This document shows, in pieces, positions 16,250-24,054 of a stretch of 34,108 bases of DNA. The stretch spans positions 1-34,108 of the forward strand of contig VFKQ01000264.1 in the NCBI GenBank assembly GCA_009885445.1, in the 5' to 3' direction. Position numbers and translations under genes: made by a program. The notes beneath the pieces were generated by a model that was not told the origin of the DNA, did no database searches, and was given only the letters and a program-made list of their open reading frames with translations. Source of the stretch: Anaerolineaceae bacterium. GTDB taxonomy: Bacteria; Chloroflexota; Anaerolineae; Anaerolineales; Villigracilaceae. Each line of letters starts with the position of its first letter. Within the stretch, counting starts at the first letter, position 1.

Positions 16250-16284
16250 AAAAAAATACTGGGCGCTCTGTTCGAAGCGCCCAG
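16250..16284 (-). terminator. Terminator-like hairpin between coxCD and sco
   Basis: On the minus strand CTGGGCGCT / AGCGCCCAG (16284-16276 with 16267-16259, 8-base loop) is followed by TA and seven T (16256-16250). The T-run runs directly into the GGAGG of sco. Partial termination here would lower assembly gene expression relative to oxidase subunits. Confidence 0.85.
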
Positions 16285-16314
16285 CAATTCTACTGCTTTT
16301 TTTGTCTTTCGACG

Positions 16315-17130
16315 TTACACCAGCTTGCCGATCAGGTAGAGCGCGGGGTAGAAGAAAATCCAGACCACGTCTACGAAGTGCCAGTAGATGGTGGCGGCTT
16401 CGACGCCCCAGTGCTTTTCAGCGCTGTAGTAGCCCTTGCCAGCCTTACTGCGCACCACCTGCAACAGCGCCAGACCGGTGAGCACGTGGAAGGCGTGCAT
16501 GCCTGTCATCATGAAGAAGATGGCGCCCATCGCTGTGCCGGAGGCAGTCAGTGGGACAAAGCCAGCATGCTCGCCAAACAGAATCAAGACGGGTTCGGCG
16601 ATGGCTGGGATGGTGTGCCATTCAATGACGACCACGCCAACAAAGAAGCCAAGCCCCAAAATCATCGTGATCAAAGACCAGTTCATAAAGCCTTTGGTGT
16701 CGCCATGCGCCATGAGAGTCTCGGCGCGATTCATCGAGAAAGACGAGATTAACAACACATTGGTGACGAACAGGCCGAAGAGCTGGGCCAGCTCGGGGCG
16801 GGTGAGGCCGAGCAAGTTGAATCGTGCTACACCCAAACCGAGGAAGACGAACGCGTCGGAGAGCAAAAACAGCCACAAGCCAAGGCGGTCGGTGCCGGTC
16901 TTGTAGGCGTAGCTCTCGTGACCAGCACCGTGGTCGTCGTCGTTGAGACTGCCGATGTGCATGTAGTAGTAGAGCACCAGCGCCGCCTTGACAATGGCCA
17001 CCACGATTAAGAGCGGGGTGTTATTAACAGCAACCGCAATGAAGTACTCCAAGAGAGTCAGCGCACCGAGGAAGACGAAGATGATTACGCCCTGCCCGAG
17101 CGCGGAGGATTTATCTTGTGTGTGATGCAT
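16315..17130 (-). CDS. Cytochrome c oxidase subunit IV-III fusion
   Basis: A 271-residue membrane protein. Residues 1 to about 70 look like the small subunit IV (VIIFVFLGALTLLEYFIAV, then a second TM with KAALVLYYYMHI). From about residue 78 it is a five-TM subunit III, with GLWLFLLSDAFVFLGL, FFMMTGMHAFHVLTGL and the closing YWHFVDVVWIFFYPALYLIG. It stabilises subunit I. It starts ten bases after coxA. IV-III fusions are uncommon, but both halves are intact and in one frame with no stop. Confidence 0.9.
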   Translation of the reverse strand: MHHTQDKSSALGQGVIIFVFLGALTLLEYFIAVAVNNTPLLIVVAIVKAALVLYYYMHIGSLNDDDHGAGHESYAYKTGTDRLGLWLFLLSDAFVFLGLGVARFNLLGLTRPELAQLFGLFVTNVLLISSFSMNRAETLMAHGDTKGFMNWSLITMILGLGFFVGVVVIEWHTIPAIAEPVLILFGEHAGFVPLTASGTAMGAIFFMMTGMHAFHVLTGLALLQVVRSKAGKGYYSAEKHWGVEAATIYWHFVDVVWIFFYPALYLIGKLV

Positions 17131-17140
17131 TGGGTGCTTC

Positions 17141-19003
17141 CTATTTCTTCTTCGGAGTTATGAATTCGATATATTTCGAGCCGGCCAAACCGTAATCATA
17201 CGGCTCGCCCACCACTTCAAAAGGCACATCGTAGTTGTGAGCGGGCATCGGCGAAACAACCTGCCATTCGGGCGAGCGCGAGTTCCACAAGTTGCCTGTG
17301 GCGGGTTCGCCGCGCTTGATGCTGATGACCAGATTGTAGAAGAAAATCAGAATCGAGAGCGCGATCAGGAAGCCTGAGATGGTCAGCACGAGGTGCATGT
17401 TGTCAAAACCCAATGCGGGGTCATAGTCCGCGATGCGGCGGCGCATGCCGAGCAGACCGATGCGCATCATGCCAAAGGACAGGGTCAGGAAGGCAGGCGT
17501 CATCAGCCAGAAATGAATCTTGCCGAGAGTCTCATTCATGCGCTTGCCCGTGGCTTTGGGGAACCAGAAATAAAGCGCCGCAAAGAACGGGAAGACGAAT
17601 CCGCCGAAGAGTGTGTCGTGGAAGTGACCGACGACGTAGTAGGTGTCATGCAAGTGCAAGTCCACAGAGACGGTGGCGTTGGGCGGACCAGTGATGCCGC
17701 CCAAGAGGAAGACGACGATCGCACCGAGCACAAAGAGCATCGGCGTGGGGGTGTCAATCTTGCCGCCCCAAATGGTGGCGACCCACGAGAAGAATTTCAC
17801 GCCAGTGGGGATGGCCACCAACAAAGTGCTGTACATGAAAGGCACACGAAGGTATTCGTTCATGCCGGAGGTGAACATGTGATGCGCCCAAACCACAAAG
17901 CCAACGAGAGCGATGGCCAGCGACGACATGGCGATCCACTTGTAACCGAAGAGCGGCTTGCGCGCAAAAACGGGCAACAACTCTGAGACAATGCCCAAGC
18001 CGGGCAGAATGAAGACATACACCGCCGGATGCGAATAGAACCAGAATAGGTGCTGGAACAAAACCGGATTGCCGCCCTTATCCGGGTCGAAGAAGCCCAT
18101 GTGCAGTACGCGTTGGAAAGCAACCAACTGAAAGGAGAGGCCGATCAACTGAGTGGCGGTGAGCGCAATGAGCGACGTGGCAATCGAAGCCCAGACGAAG
18201 ATTGGCATGCGGAAGGCGGTCATGCCCTTGGCGCGCATGCGCAGGGTGGTGGCGATCAAATTGAGCGAGCCGAGGATGGACGACCAACCTGCGGTGAAAA
18301 CGCCGAGGAAGAACATGTCGATTCCCAGTGGCGCTTTCGCCGAAAGAGGGGGATAGCCCGTCCAGCCAGTGTCGAAGCCGCCGAGAATGAGAGCGGAGAC
18401 CAGCAGAATTGCGGCGGGCGGCGCGACCCAAAACGAGAAGGCGTTCAAACGCGGGAAGGCCATGTCATGTGCGCCGATGAGCAGGGGCACGAGGTAGTTC
18501 ATCATAGCGGCCACGCCCAGTAAAATGGAGACGATCATGATCATGCCGTGCAGACTCATCAACGAGTTATACAGTTGCAAACCGTTCTGCTCGAAGAGGC
18601 GAAACTCCAGCGTTAGAAACTGCAGACGTGAGGCGGCCAGCTCTGTACGGAAAATCAGGGCGAAGGTGCCGCCGATGACGAGCAAAGCCAGCGCGGTGAC
18701 GGTGTATTGAATACCAATGACCTTATGGTCCAACGAGGGGCCAAAATATTTTTCGATACCGGGTTTGTCTTCGTGATGTTCAGGCGTATCAATGCCACGA
18801 GCCCATTGATACCAATCGTCCATCACGCCGTGATACCAGACAAAACACAGCACACCCATCAGTCCGCCGAAGAGCCAGGCCGGTTCTCTAAAGAAGAACT
18901 GGGTGTCAAACAAGGGCATGGGGCTAAAAACAGTAGGCAAGGCAATGGGCAACAGCCAGCGCATGAGGGTAACAAATAGCGCGCCGCCCACAGTGCCAAT
19001 CAA
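17141..19003 (-). CDS. coxA: Cytochrome c oxidase subunit I, A2-type
   Basis: About 620 residues. It is the catalytic heme-copper subunit that reduces oxygen to water and pumps protons. Low-spin heme ligands are H152 (LHGM) and H472 (HFHD), with heme a3 ligand H470. CuB ligands are H335, H384 and H385, with Y339 as the cross-linked tyrosine. The motif YSHPAVY (333-339) replaces the GHPEV glutamate and marks the A2 subfamily. Two extra hydrophobic segments precede the canonical first TM. The start is unsure: TTG 19003 is used, and no ATG or GTG is in frame between it and the TAG at 19031-19033. The frame is open to 19030, so up to nine more residues are possible. Confidence 0.95.
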   Translation of the reverse strand: MIGTVGGALFVTLMRWLLPIALPTVFSPMPLFDTQFFFREPAWLFGGLMGVLCFVWYHGVMDDWYQWARGIDTPEHHEDKPGIEKYFGPSLDHKVIGIQYTVTALALLVIGGTFALIFRTELAASRLQFLTLEFRLFEQNGLQLYNSLMSLHGMIMIVSILLGVAAMMNYLVPLLIGAHDMAFPRLNAFSFWVAPPAAILLVSALILGGFDTGWTGYPPLSAKAPLGIDMFFLGVFTAGWSSILGSLNLIATTLRMRAKGMTAFRMPIFVWASIATSLIALTATQLIGLSFQLVAFQRVLHMGFFDPDKGGNPVLFQHLFWFYSHPAVYVFILPGLGIVSELLPVFARKPLFGYKWIAMSSLAIALVGFVVWAHHMFTSGMNEYLRVPFMYSTLLVAIPTGVKFFSWVATIWGGKIDTPTPMLFVLGAIVVFLLGGITGPPNATVSVDLHLHDTYYVVGHFHDTLFGGFVFPFFAALYFWFPKATGKRMNETLGKIHFWLMTPAFLTLSFGMMRIGLLGMRRRIADYDPALGFDNMHLVLTISGFLIALSILIFFYNLVISIKRGEPATGNLWNSRSPEWQVVSPMPAHNYDVPFEVVGEPYDYGLAGSKYIEFITPKKK

Positions 19004-19030
19004 CTGCCAAACAAAGCCCTTGGTGATGGT

Positions 19031-19243
19031 CTAATATCCAACAATGCCATAAAAGAAGGCTATGACGCCGAACATCAACGCCAGCCAACCGGCGAGGGGC
19101 GCAGTGTAGGCTAGTTTGATAGGGAGGCTAAAATTTAGTTGATAGCGGGTCAGAAAATCTGCGCCCAGACCGAGCACATACCCAGCCAGTGCGCCCAAAA
19201 GCAAGAGGCCGAGCGCGCGCCCAAATGATCTATTATTTTTCAT
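19031..19243 (-). CDS. Small two-TM protein of oxidase operon
   Basis: A 70-residue protein with two hydrophobic segments (ALGLLLLGALAGYVLGLGA and PLAGWLALMFGVIAFFYGIVGY). I do not recognise a family. GAGGTGA five bases before the ATG at 19243 supports this start over the in-frame GTG at 19252. Its position between coxB and coxA suggests a small accessory oxidase subunit. Confidence 0.75.
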   Translation of the reverse strand: MKNNRSFGRALGLLLLGALAGYVLGLGADFLTRYQLNFSLPIKLAYTAPLAGWLALMFGVIAFFYGIVGY

Positions 19244-19258
19244 GCGAGTCACCTCTAC

Positions 19259-20275
19259 TTATTTCAGCGTCTTGATAAACGCGATGATGTCGTTGATTTG
19301 GTCCGCGCTCAACGTGTTGGCGAACGTCTGCGGCATGTTGGGGGTAAAGCCATGCACAATCCTAGCCAATGGATTCAGAATGGATTCGATAAGATAGGCC
19401 TCGTCAACGACCACACTGGAGCCATCTTGCAAAGTTTCGGTCTTTCCAAACAAACCAAGCCAAACCGGTGCGGCCACGCCCGACAGCTGGGTGGAGGTGA
19501 TTGAGTGGCAACCCAGGCAATAGGTGGCGGCGAGAATTCTGCCGCGCCCTTCGGGGGTTTTGGAGGCTTCAATGGCGATGGCCTGTTGCTCCAGCGCCCA
19601 CTCCTCGAAGTCGGCGGTCTCTTCAACAAGCACATCGTCTTCCATATAAGAGTGGGATATGCCGCATAGTTCCGCGCAACGGACTCTGTATGCGCCGAGG
19701 CGATCGGGCGTGATCAATAATTCGGTAACCCGACCCGGCACAAGGTCCTGTTTGACGCGGAATTCGGGCACCCAGAAAGAGTGGATGACATCCGTGGATT
19801 CCATCAGCAGGCGAATCTGGCGGTTGATGGGCAAATGCAAAACGTCGCTCGAAAAGCCGTAGTCGGGGTATTCGAAAGTCCAGTTCCATTGTACGGCATG
19901 CACGCGGATGACCATCGCATTGGGGTCGAGGCGACGCACTTCACCGAGGCTGTACGCGCCCATGTAGGCGAAGGCGAAGACGGCGAAGAGCGGCAAGACC
20001 GTCCACGCGATTTCGAGATTGTAGTTGCCCTCAAAATGCTGGCCTTCGCCCGTTTCGCCCTTGCGACGATGAAAGACCACCAACGCGTAACTCATGGGGG
20101 CCACGATCAACGCAAACAGAAAAGACATGGCCCTCATCTGCCAGTCCCACAGCCAGTCAATCGAAGTGGCTTGCGTGCTGGCATGCACGGGCATCAGCCC
20201 CAGGGAGGTGAGGCCCACATAAATTACGTAGGTCATTGCCGCTGTCAGAATGCTGACGATCACAAAATGTCGCAT
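19259..20275 (-). CDS. coxB: Cytochrome c oxidase subunit II with fused cytochrome c
   Basis: A 338-residue protein. TM helices lie at about residues 4-26, 50-68 and 88-108. The CuA domain has ligands H165, C200, E202, C204, H208 and M211 (RCAELCGISHSYM). A C-terminal cytochrome c domain has CLGCH at 243-247 and a probable axial Met at M294 (FTPNMPQTF). The cytochrome fusion defines a caa3-type oxidase, in which electrons pass heme c to CuA to heme a. AGGAG precedes the ATG. It is the first gene of the operon. A 12-bp palindrome (CGGGGTACCCCG, 20300-20311) lies in its leader. Confidence 0.97.
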   Translation of the reverse strand: MRHFVIVSILTAAMTYVIYVGLTSLGLMPVHASTQATSIDWLWDWQMRAMSFLFALIVAPMSYALVVFHRRKGETGEGQHFEGNYNLEIAWTVLPLFAVFAFAYMGAYSLGEVRRLDPNAMVIRVHAVQWNWTFEYPDYGFSSDVLHLPINRQIRLLMESTDVIHSFWVPEFRVKQDLVPGRVTELLITPDRLGAYRVRCAELCGISHSYMEDDVLVEETADFEEWALEQQAIAIEASKTPEGRGRILAATYCLGCHSITSTQLSGVAAPVWLGLFGKTETLQDGSSVVVDEAYLIESILNPLARIVHGFTPNMPQTFANTLSADQINDIIAFIKTLK

Positions 20276-20370
20276 ACGCTTTCTCCTAAAAGATTATGAC
20301 GGGGTACCCCGCGAATTATTTTTTTGCGCGCCGCAGCCGATAACTGCCAACAGCGGACAAGTTTTACCCA

Positions 20371-20376
20371 ATTATA
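20371..20376 (-). promoter_or_regulatory. Candidate -10 box for coxB operon
   Basis: On the minus strand a perfect TATAAT lies about 95 bp before the coxB ATG, without a good -35. It is the best TATAAT in the 123-bp gap between bcp and coxB. Confidence 0.45.
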
Positions 20377-20398
20377 ACGGACGGAAATCAACCGCGCC

Positions 20399-20887
20399 TC
20401 AGTCCGCGCTCACATCGTCCCGATGCACTAACGGGAAAGCGGCCAGCACTTCGAGGCTGTGTTCTGCGGGACGGACCTTCTCGAACACATGCGAAATGTT
20501 GCCCGCCGAGTCTATCAAATAGGTGGTGCGCAGAACACCGTCGTAGGCTTTGCCAAACATTTCTTTGGCGCCCCAAGCCCCATATAACTCGCAGACTTCG
20601 TGACCCGCATCTGCCAATAAAGGGAAGGGCAATTGAAACTTCTTTTTAAATTTTACGTGCGACTCGGCAGAATCTGGGCTGACGCCTAAAATCGTGATGC
20701 CAGCCTTTTCATAAGCCGAATAATCGTCTCGAAAATTGCAGGCTTCTTTGGTGCAACCCGGCGTGTCGTCTGCGGGATAAAAATAAAGCACAACCGCTTT
20801 GCCGCGATAAGAGGAAAGACGGCGCTTGGTTCCGGTGTCATCAAGCAGTTCAAAATCGGGGGCGGGGATTCCGCTGGGAAGTGGCAT
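20399..20887 (-). CDS. bcp: Thioredoxin-dependent thiol peroxidase (BCP type)
   Basis: A 162-residue peroxiredoxin of the BCP/PrxQ type that reduces peroxides using thioredoxin. The peroxidatic C45 and resolving C50 are in DTPGCTKEACNFRD. GVSPDSAESHVKF and TYLIDSAGNISHVF are family marks. Length is normal. GGAG precedes the ATG. It has its own TATAAT upstream and is not spaced as part of the oxidase operon, though a role beside a respiratory oxidase makes sense. Confidence 0.95.
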   Translation of the reverse strand: MPLPSGIPAPDFELLDDTGTKRRLSSYRGKAVVLYFYPADDTPGCTKEACNFRDDYSAYEKAGITILGVSPDSAESHVKFKKKFQLPFPLLADAGHEVCELYGAWGAKEMFGKAYDGVLRTTYLIDSAGNISHVFEKVRPAEHSLEVLAAFPLVHRDDVSAD

Positions 20888-20919
20888 TGATTTACTCCAT
20901 CAGGATTTTTGCAGTGGCG

Positions 20920-20925
20920 ATTATA
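20920..20925 (-). promoter_or_regulatory. Candidate -10 box for bcp
   Basis: Minus-strand TATAAT, 32 bp before the bcp ATG. The -35 region (TTTTTC, near 20945-20950) is weak. Confidence 0.45.
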
Positions 20926-20991
20926 ACCGAGGTGAGCGGGCTGGGAAAAATTAGTGGCCGGTGAAAATGTTGCCGAGGACCGGCACTGCGC

Positions 20992-21120
20992 GGGGATTCA
21001 AATCCCCGACTAATAACTACCAAGTCCGCTGAAGCGGACTCGTCGTCCGCCAGCCGTCTTTTGCGCAGCACCCTTTAGGGCAGACGGCTTCCTCTCTGAG
21101 GCGGGGGATTCATCCCCCCG
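20992..21120. repeat. Palindrome cluster, copy 1
   Basis: A series of short palindromes: GGGGATT ca AATCCCC (20992-21007), AGTCCGCT ga AGCGGACT (21023-21040), CACCCTTTAGGG (21069-21080), and GCGGGGGAT tc ATCCCCCCGC (about 21101-21120). The first, second and last also occur in the same order and orientation at 24727-24808. Both copies lead into a decayed RHS tail. Confidence 0.8.
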
Positions 21121-21123
21121 CCG

Positions 21124-21651
21124 TACATGGACGACCCCTCCACTCCCGCCAGCGAAGGCTTCGGCTTGATGTACTATTGCGATAGCACCCTTTAGGGCGG
21201 CGCGCGCTGGTACGATCCCTCTCTGGGACGCTCCCCGACACTTGCCTCCGGGGCCATGGTCGCCCAACCCGACAGCATCGTCCCCACGTCCACGCAAGGC
21301 ACGCAGGCCTGGGACAGGTATGCTTATGTCAATGGGAATCCGGTCAAGTACTCGGACCCGACGGGACATAGCGTGGATTGCTGTATTGGGATGGGATGCG
21401 TCGGTAGTTGAACCAACCCGAATGACCCGACTCCTCCAGCAGATGATCCAGATGTTGTGGACGATGATGATGAGCTGGATTGTATGGGAGCGGATTTTTG
21501 GGAATGTAATTTTGACTGGGGCGTTTTGAGAAAAATGCTGGTAAGACCTGCGGTCGGGTTACAGACCCGTGCCGAGCAAGTAAATACCTTTGATCAACTG
21601 CGGGATTTTATTTTGCGGGAAAGGCATGTGTTATTCCGATTGATGATGTGA
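21124..21651 (+). pseudogene. RHS/YD-repeat protein, C-terminal remnant
   Basis: One reading frame gives SEGFGLMYY, then ARWYDPSLGR, then QPDSIVP, QAWDRYAYVNGNPVKYSDPTGH. This is the RHS repeat-associated core at the C-terminus of RHS/YD-repeat toxins. Between MYY and ARWYD there is a short in-frame insertion carrying CACCCTTTAGGG and a TAG stop (21193-21195). A second stop (TGA, 21409-21411) follows SVDCCIGMGCVGS. Past it the same frame stays open to 21651 with an acidic DPDVVDDDDELDC stretch, and takes in another palindrome (CGGGT tacag ACCCG). There is no start and no N-terminal RHS region, so it is a gene remnant. Confidence 0.8.
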
Positions 21652-21764
21652 GAGAATTCTTTATGTAAATCAGCGCGATCGCATATCATCCCCGAATGGG
21701 GAGATTCCGCTGGAGCATTAAGGTCGACGAAAATAAGGCGCGGAGTGTATAAGGAAATGCCCAC

Positions 21765-22529
21765 TTACGATTTCCCTTTTATGATCTGCCAGATCATAAC
21801 AAATCCGCCGATTGCCCCGCCAATTGCCCCGCCAATTGCCCCGCCTAAGGTCCAGCCGATCGCCTCGCCGATTGCCCCGCCGATTGCCCCGCCGATTGCC
21901 AAGCCGATTGCCCCGCCGATTGCCCAAGCCAGAATTATCCAGAGCGTGCTATTCCAATCAGAAAGAATATGTTCAATGCGTAACGTGATTCCAATGACAA
22001 GCTCGCCGATTGCCCCGCCGATTGCCCCGCCACCTGCCAAGTTGATGTCGATTGCCCCGCCAATTGCCCAACCGATTGCCCAGGCCAGAGTGATCCAGAG
22101 CATGTTTTTCCAATCAGAAAGAACATGTTCAATGCGTAAGGTGATTGCAATAACAAGCCCGCCGATTGCCCCGCCGATTGCCAAGCCGATTGGCCAGCCG
22201 ATGTCCCAGCCGATTGCATCGACGAAAGCCCAGCCGATTGCCCAGCCGATTGCCCCGCCAATTGCCCAGCCCAGCGTTATCCAGACTATGGCGATCCATT
22301 TTGGAATAGAAATTGGTTTAGGGGTATCTGGTAAATCTGTCTGCACCCATTTCATGCCATCATGACGATACCATAATTCGGTCTCATAGCCCATCATCCA
22401 CCAACTTCCTTGCTCATCCCGTATCATCAGGTCTTCAAGTTGTGCCTTGAATTTAGCATTAGTCAATGTCCCTGCTTCAAACTGAGCTTTGAGTTGTTTG
22501 AATCTTTTCTCTGCTTGCTTGATATCCAT
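21765..22529 (-). CDS. Repetitive Gly/Ala/Ile membrane protein with SHOCT-like N-terminus
   Basis: A 254-residue protein. Residues 1 to about 70 form a soluble part: a short helical pair (KRFKQLKAQFEAGTLTNAKFKAQLEDL, SHOCT-like), then a Trp-rich GSWWMMGYETELWYRHDGMKWVQ. The rest is hydrophobic, built from AIGG / AIGW / AIGL units and from a longer module (ITLRIEH-L-SDW-LWI-LAWAIG) that occurs twice fully and once partly. Regular Gly spacing resembles glycine-zipper helices that oligomerise in membranes. GGAG lies eight bases before the ATG. It starts 25 bp after the caspase gene as the third gene of that operon. A pore-forming or membrane effector role is my inference. I know no named family for the repeat region. 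Confidence 0.8.
   Translation of the reverse strand: MDIKQAEKRFKQLKAQFEAGTLTNAKFKAQLEDLMIRDEQGSWWMMGYETELWYRHDGMKWVQTDLPDTPKPISIPKWIAIVWITLGWAIGGAIGWAIGWAFVDAIGWDIGWPIGLAIGGAIGGLVIAITLRIEHVLSDWKNMLWITLAWAIGWAIGGAIDINLAGGGAIGGAIGELVIGITLRIEHILSDWNSTLWIILAWAIGGAIGLAIGGAIGGAIGEAIGWTLGGAIGGAIGGAIGGFVMIWQIIKGKS
21805..22270. repeat. 12-bp tandem and interspersed repeat in coding DNA
   Basis: On the plus strand the unit CCGATTGCCCCG (minus-strand codons for GAIG/AIGG) recurs many times, often back to back, with few silent changes. A larger unit of about 180 bp containing TCCAATCAGAAAGAA..TGTTCAATGCGTAA is present twice (about 21927-22000 and 22079-22155). The near identity of units at DNA level points to recent expansion. 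Confidence 0.85.
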
Positions 22530-22554
22530 AATCCATCTCCGATATACTATTATA

Positions 22555-24054
22555 CTATTTTGGCAAATCCTTAGGTTTTCCGCGCAAAGTAATTTCCTCA
22601 GGCATCGATTTTGGCTTTGATGATTTTATATCTTCAGGGAAAGATGCGGGCTTAGTATATTGAAATATTGGCGGTTCTTGTTCAGTTTTAGCTTTTTTAT
22701 CAAATTGCTTTTCTTTGGCGAGACGTTCAACTTCAATCTTTGCTCTTGTACTGCGCTCTTCTTCCACTTTTTGAGCCGCGAGTCGTTTTACCTCATCCTT
22801 AGCCTTTTGTTCTTCATCTTCCTTTTGCTCAGCCAACAATCGCTCAGCCTCTTGTTTGGCTTTTCGTTCAGTTTCTATTTTTTCTGCACGCAGTCGCTTT
22901 GCTTCCATCTTTGCTTTTGCAACGCGTTCTTCTTCAGCCTTTTGTTTAGCCAATAATCTTCCGGCCTCTTCTTGAGCTCTTCGTTCTACTTCCAGTTTTT
23001 CAGCCGTCAGAAGCTCTTCTTCGGCTCTTAGTAATGCAAGACGTTCTGATTCCCCCCTTGATTTTCGTTCATCCTCTGCCTGGCGAATAGATTCCAGCAC
23101 TTGCGTTGCCAGTTGTTCTACACGGCGGGTTGTGTTTTCATCTGTAGCAACCTTCTCCAGCGCTTCGCGGGCTGAACGCGCCAGTCCAATATTCTTGCCT
23201 CTAAGAATCTTTTCTAATTTTTGCACTGCCGCTTCACGCACATAGGGACGAGTATCTTCGATTTCGCTGATAAGATCGTCGGGTAAATCTACAGGCTTGA
23301 TATTTTCAATACGCGTACTTTGGCGCAGGACAATTTCTCCTTGTTGCCTGCTAGAAAATTTTGACGGGGTTTGCTTCGGGGTGGCGATCCTTACCTTCTC
23401 ATAAGCATAATCATATAACTCATCAACTGTGACACGCCCGTCGCTGTCCAAATCCGCTTCGCCTTCCAGGCCTTCCACCAGATAGTGAGTAAATAAGGAA
23501 TTGTCGGTTTCGCCAATAACCTTATCGCCTTCCCATGCGAATTGGGTCGAGTCGCTGGCGGTCAGGATGATGCGACCATAGCCGCTCTCAAAAGCGGAAG
23601 CGGTTCCGATACTGACACCCGTCGCGGCTTTTGTGCCTTGTGCAACAGCGCCACTATTGCAACAATCCAGAATTAATACTTGCCGCCTCGAACGGCTTTG
23701 ATCCATCGCCTCACGAATGTAATCCGATTTAATTGCAGTAGATCTTAAGCGGGAACGAATTGTATTCTTGACAGCCAAATATAATGAGCCAAGTTCGTCA
23801 CGAACACCGTGCCCTGAAAAATACAGAACAAGCAAATCATCGGGCTTCTTCTGGTCGAAAAATTCATCAATCCCTTCGTTCACGGCGGCTGATAATTGAT
23901 TCAATAAAATATTGACACTATCAAACGCGCCAATCTCCTGATCTTTAAGGACACGCGCGAAATCTTCCGTATCCTTGCCAGGCGCGGTGAGTTGCGCCAG
24001 ACCTGGGTCGGTGTATTCCGTGTTGCCAATGATCAGGGCGAACTTTCCACTCAT
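22555..24054 (-). CDS. Caspase-family protease with EF-hand-like loop and coiled coil
   Basis: A 499-residue protein. Residues 1 to about 240 are a caspase/metacaspase (C14) domain: FALIIGNTEY start, catalytic H82 (YFSGHG) and C132 (LILDCCNSG). D201-x-D203-x-D205-G..E212 (DLDSDGRVTVDE) matches a calcium-binding EF-hand loop. Residues about 255-310 resemble HEAT repeats (YVREAAVQKLEKILRG, LARSAREALEKVA). Residues about 310-455 are a long charged coiled coil in roughly 29-residue repeats. The tail has three similar short motifs (KPASFPEDI, KPKSMPEEI, KPKDLPK). It overlaps the EACC1-like gene by ATGA. Such caspases act in prokaryotic conflict or cell-death systems. The substrate is unknown; the co-encoded membrane protein is a candidate. 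Confidence 0.9.
   Translation of the reverse strand: MSGKFALIIGNTEYTDPGLAQLTAPGKDTEDFARVLKDQEIGAFDSVNILLNQLSAAVNEGIDEFFDQKKPDDLLVLYFSGHGVRDELGSLYLAVKNTIRSRLRSTAIKSDYIREAMDQSRSRRQVLILDCCNSGAVAQGTKAATGVSIGTASAFESGYGRIILTASDSTQFAWEGDKVIGETDNSLFTHYLVEGLEGEADLDSDGRVTVDELYDYAYEKVRIATPKQTPSKFSSRQQGEIVLRQSTRIENIKPVDLPDDLISEIEDTRPYVREAAVQKLEKILRGKNIGLARSAREALEKVATDENTTRRVEQLATQVLESIRQAEDERKSRGESERLALLRAEEELLTAEKLEVERRAQEEAGRLLAKQKAEEERVAKAKMEAKRLRAEKIETERKAKQEAERLLAEQKEDEEQKAKDEVKRLAAQKVEEERSTRAKIEVERLAKEKQFDKKAKTEQEPPIFQYTKPASFPEDIKSSKPKSMPEEITLRGKPKDLPK

Noticed and set aside
21805-22270. CRISPR-like array
   Set aside because: Units of 12 bp are contiguous or irregular, with no unique spacers of constant length, and they code for protein.
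21745-22365. Plus-strand frame with PIAPPIAPP repeats, and another minus frame with AGQSAG repeats
   Set aside because: The 12-bp repeat keeps several frames open. Only the minus-strand frame at 21765-22529 has a ribosome site, a SHOCT-like domain and a place in the operon.
22660-22956. Phe/Leu/Ser-rich plus-strand frame opposite the caspase coiled coil
   Set aside because: It is the complement of Lys/Glu-rich coiled-coil codons, a usual artefact.
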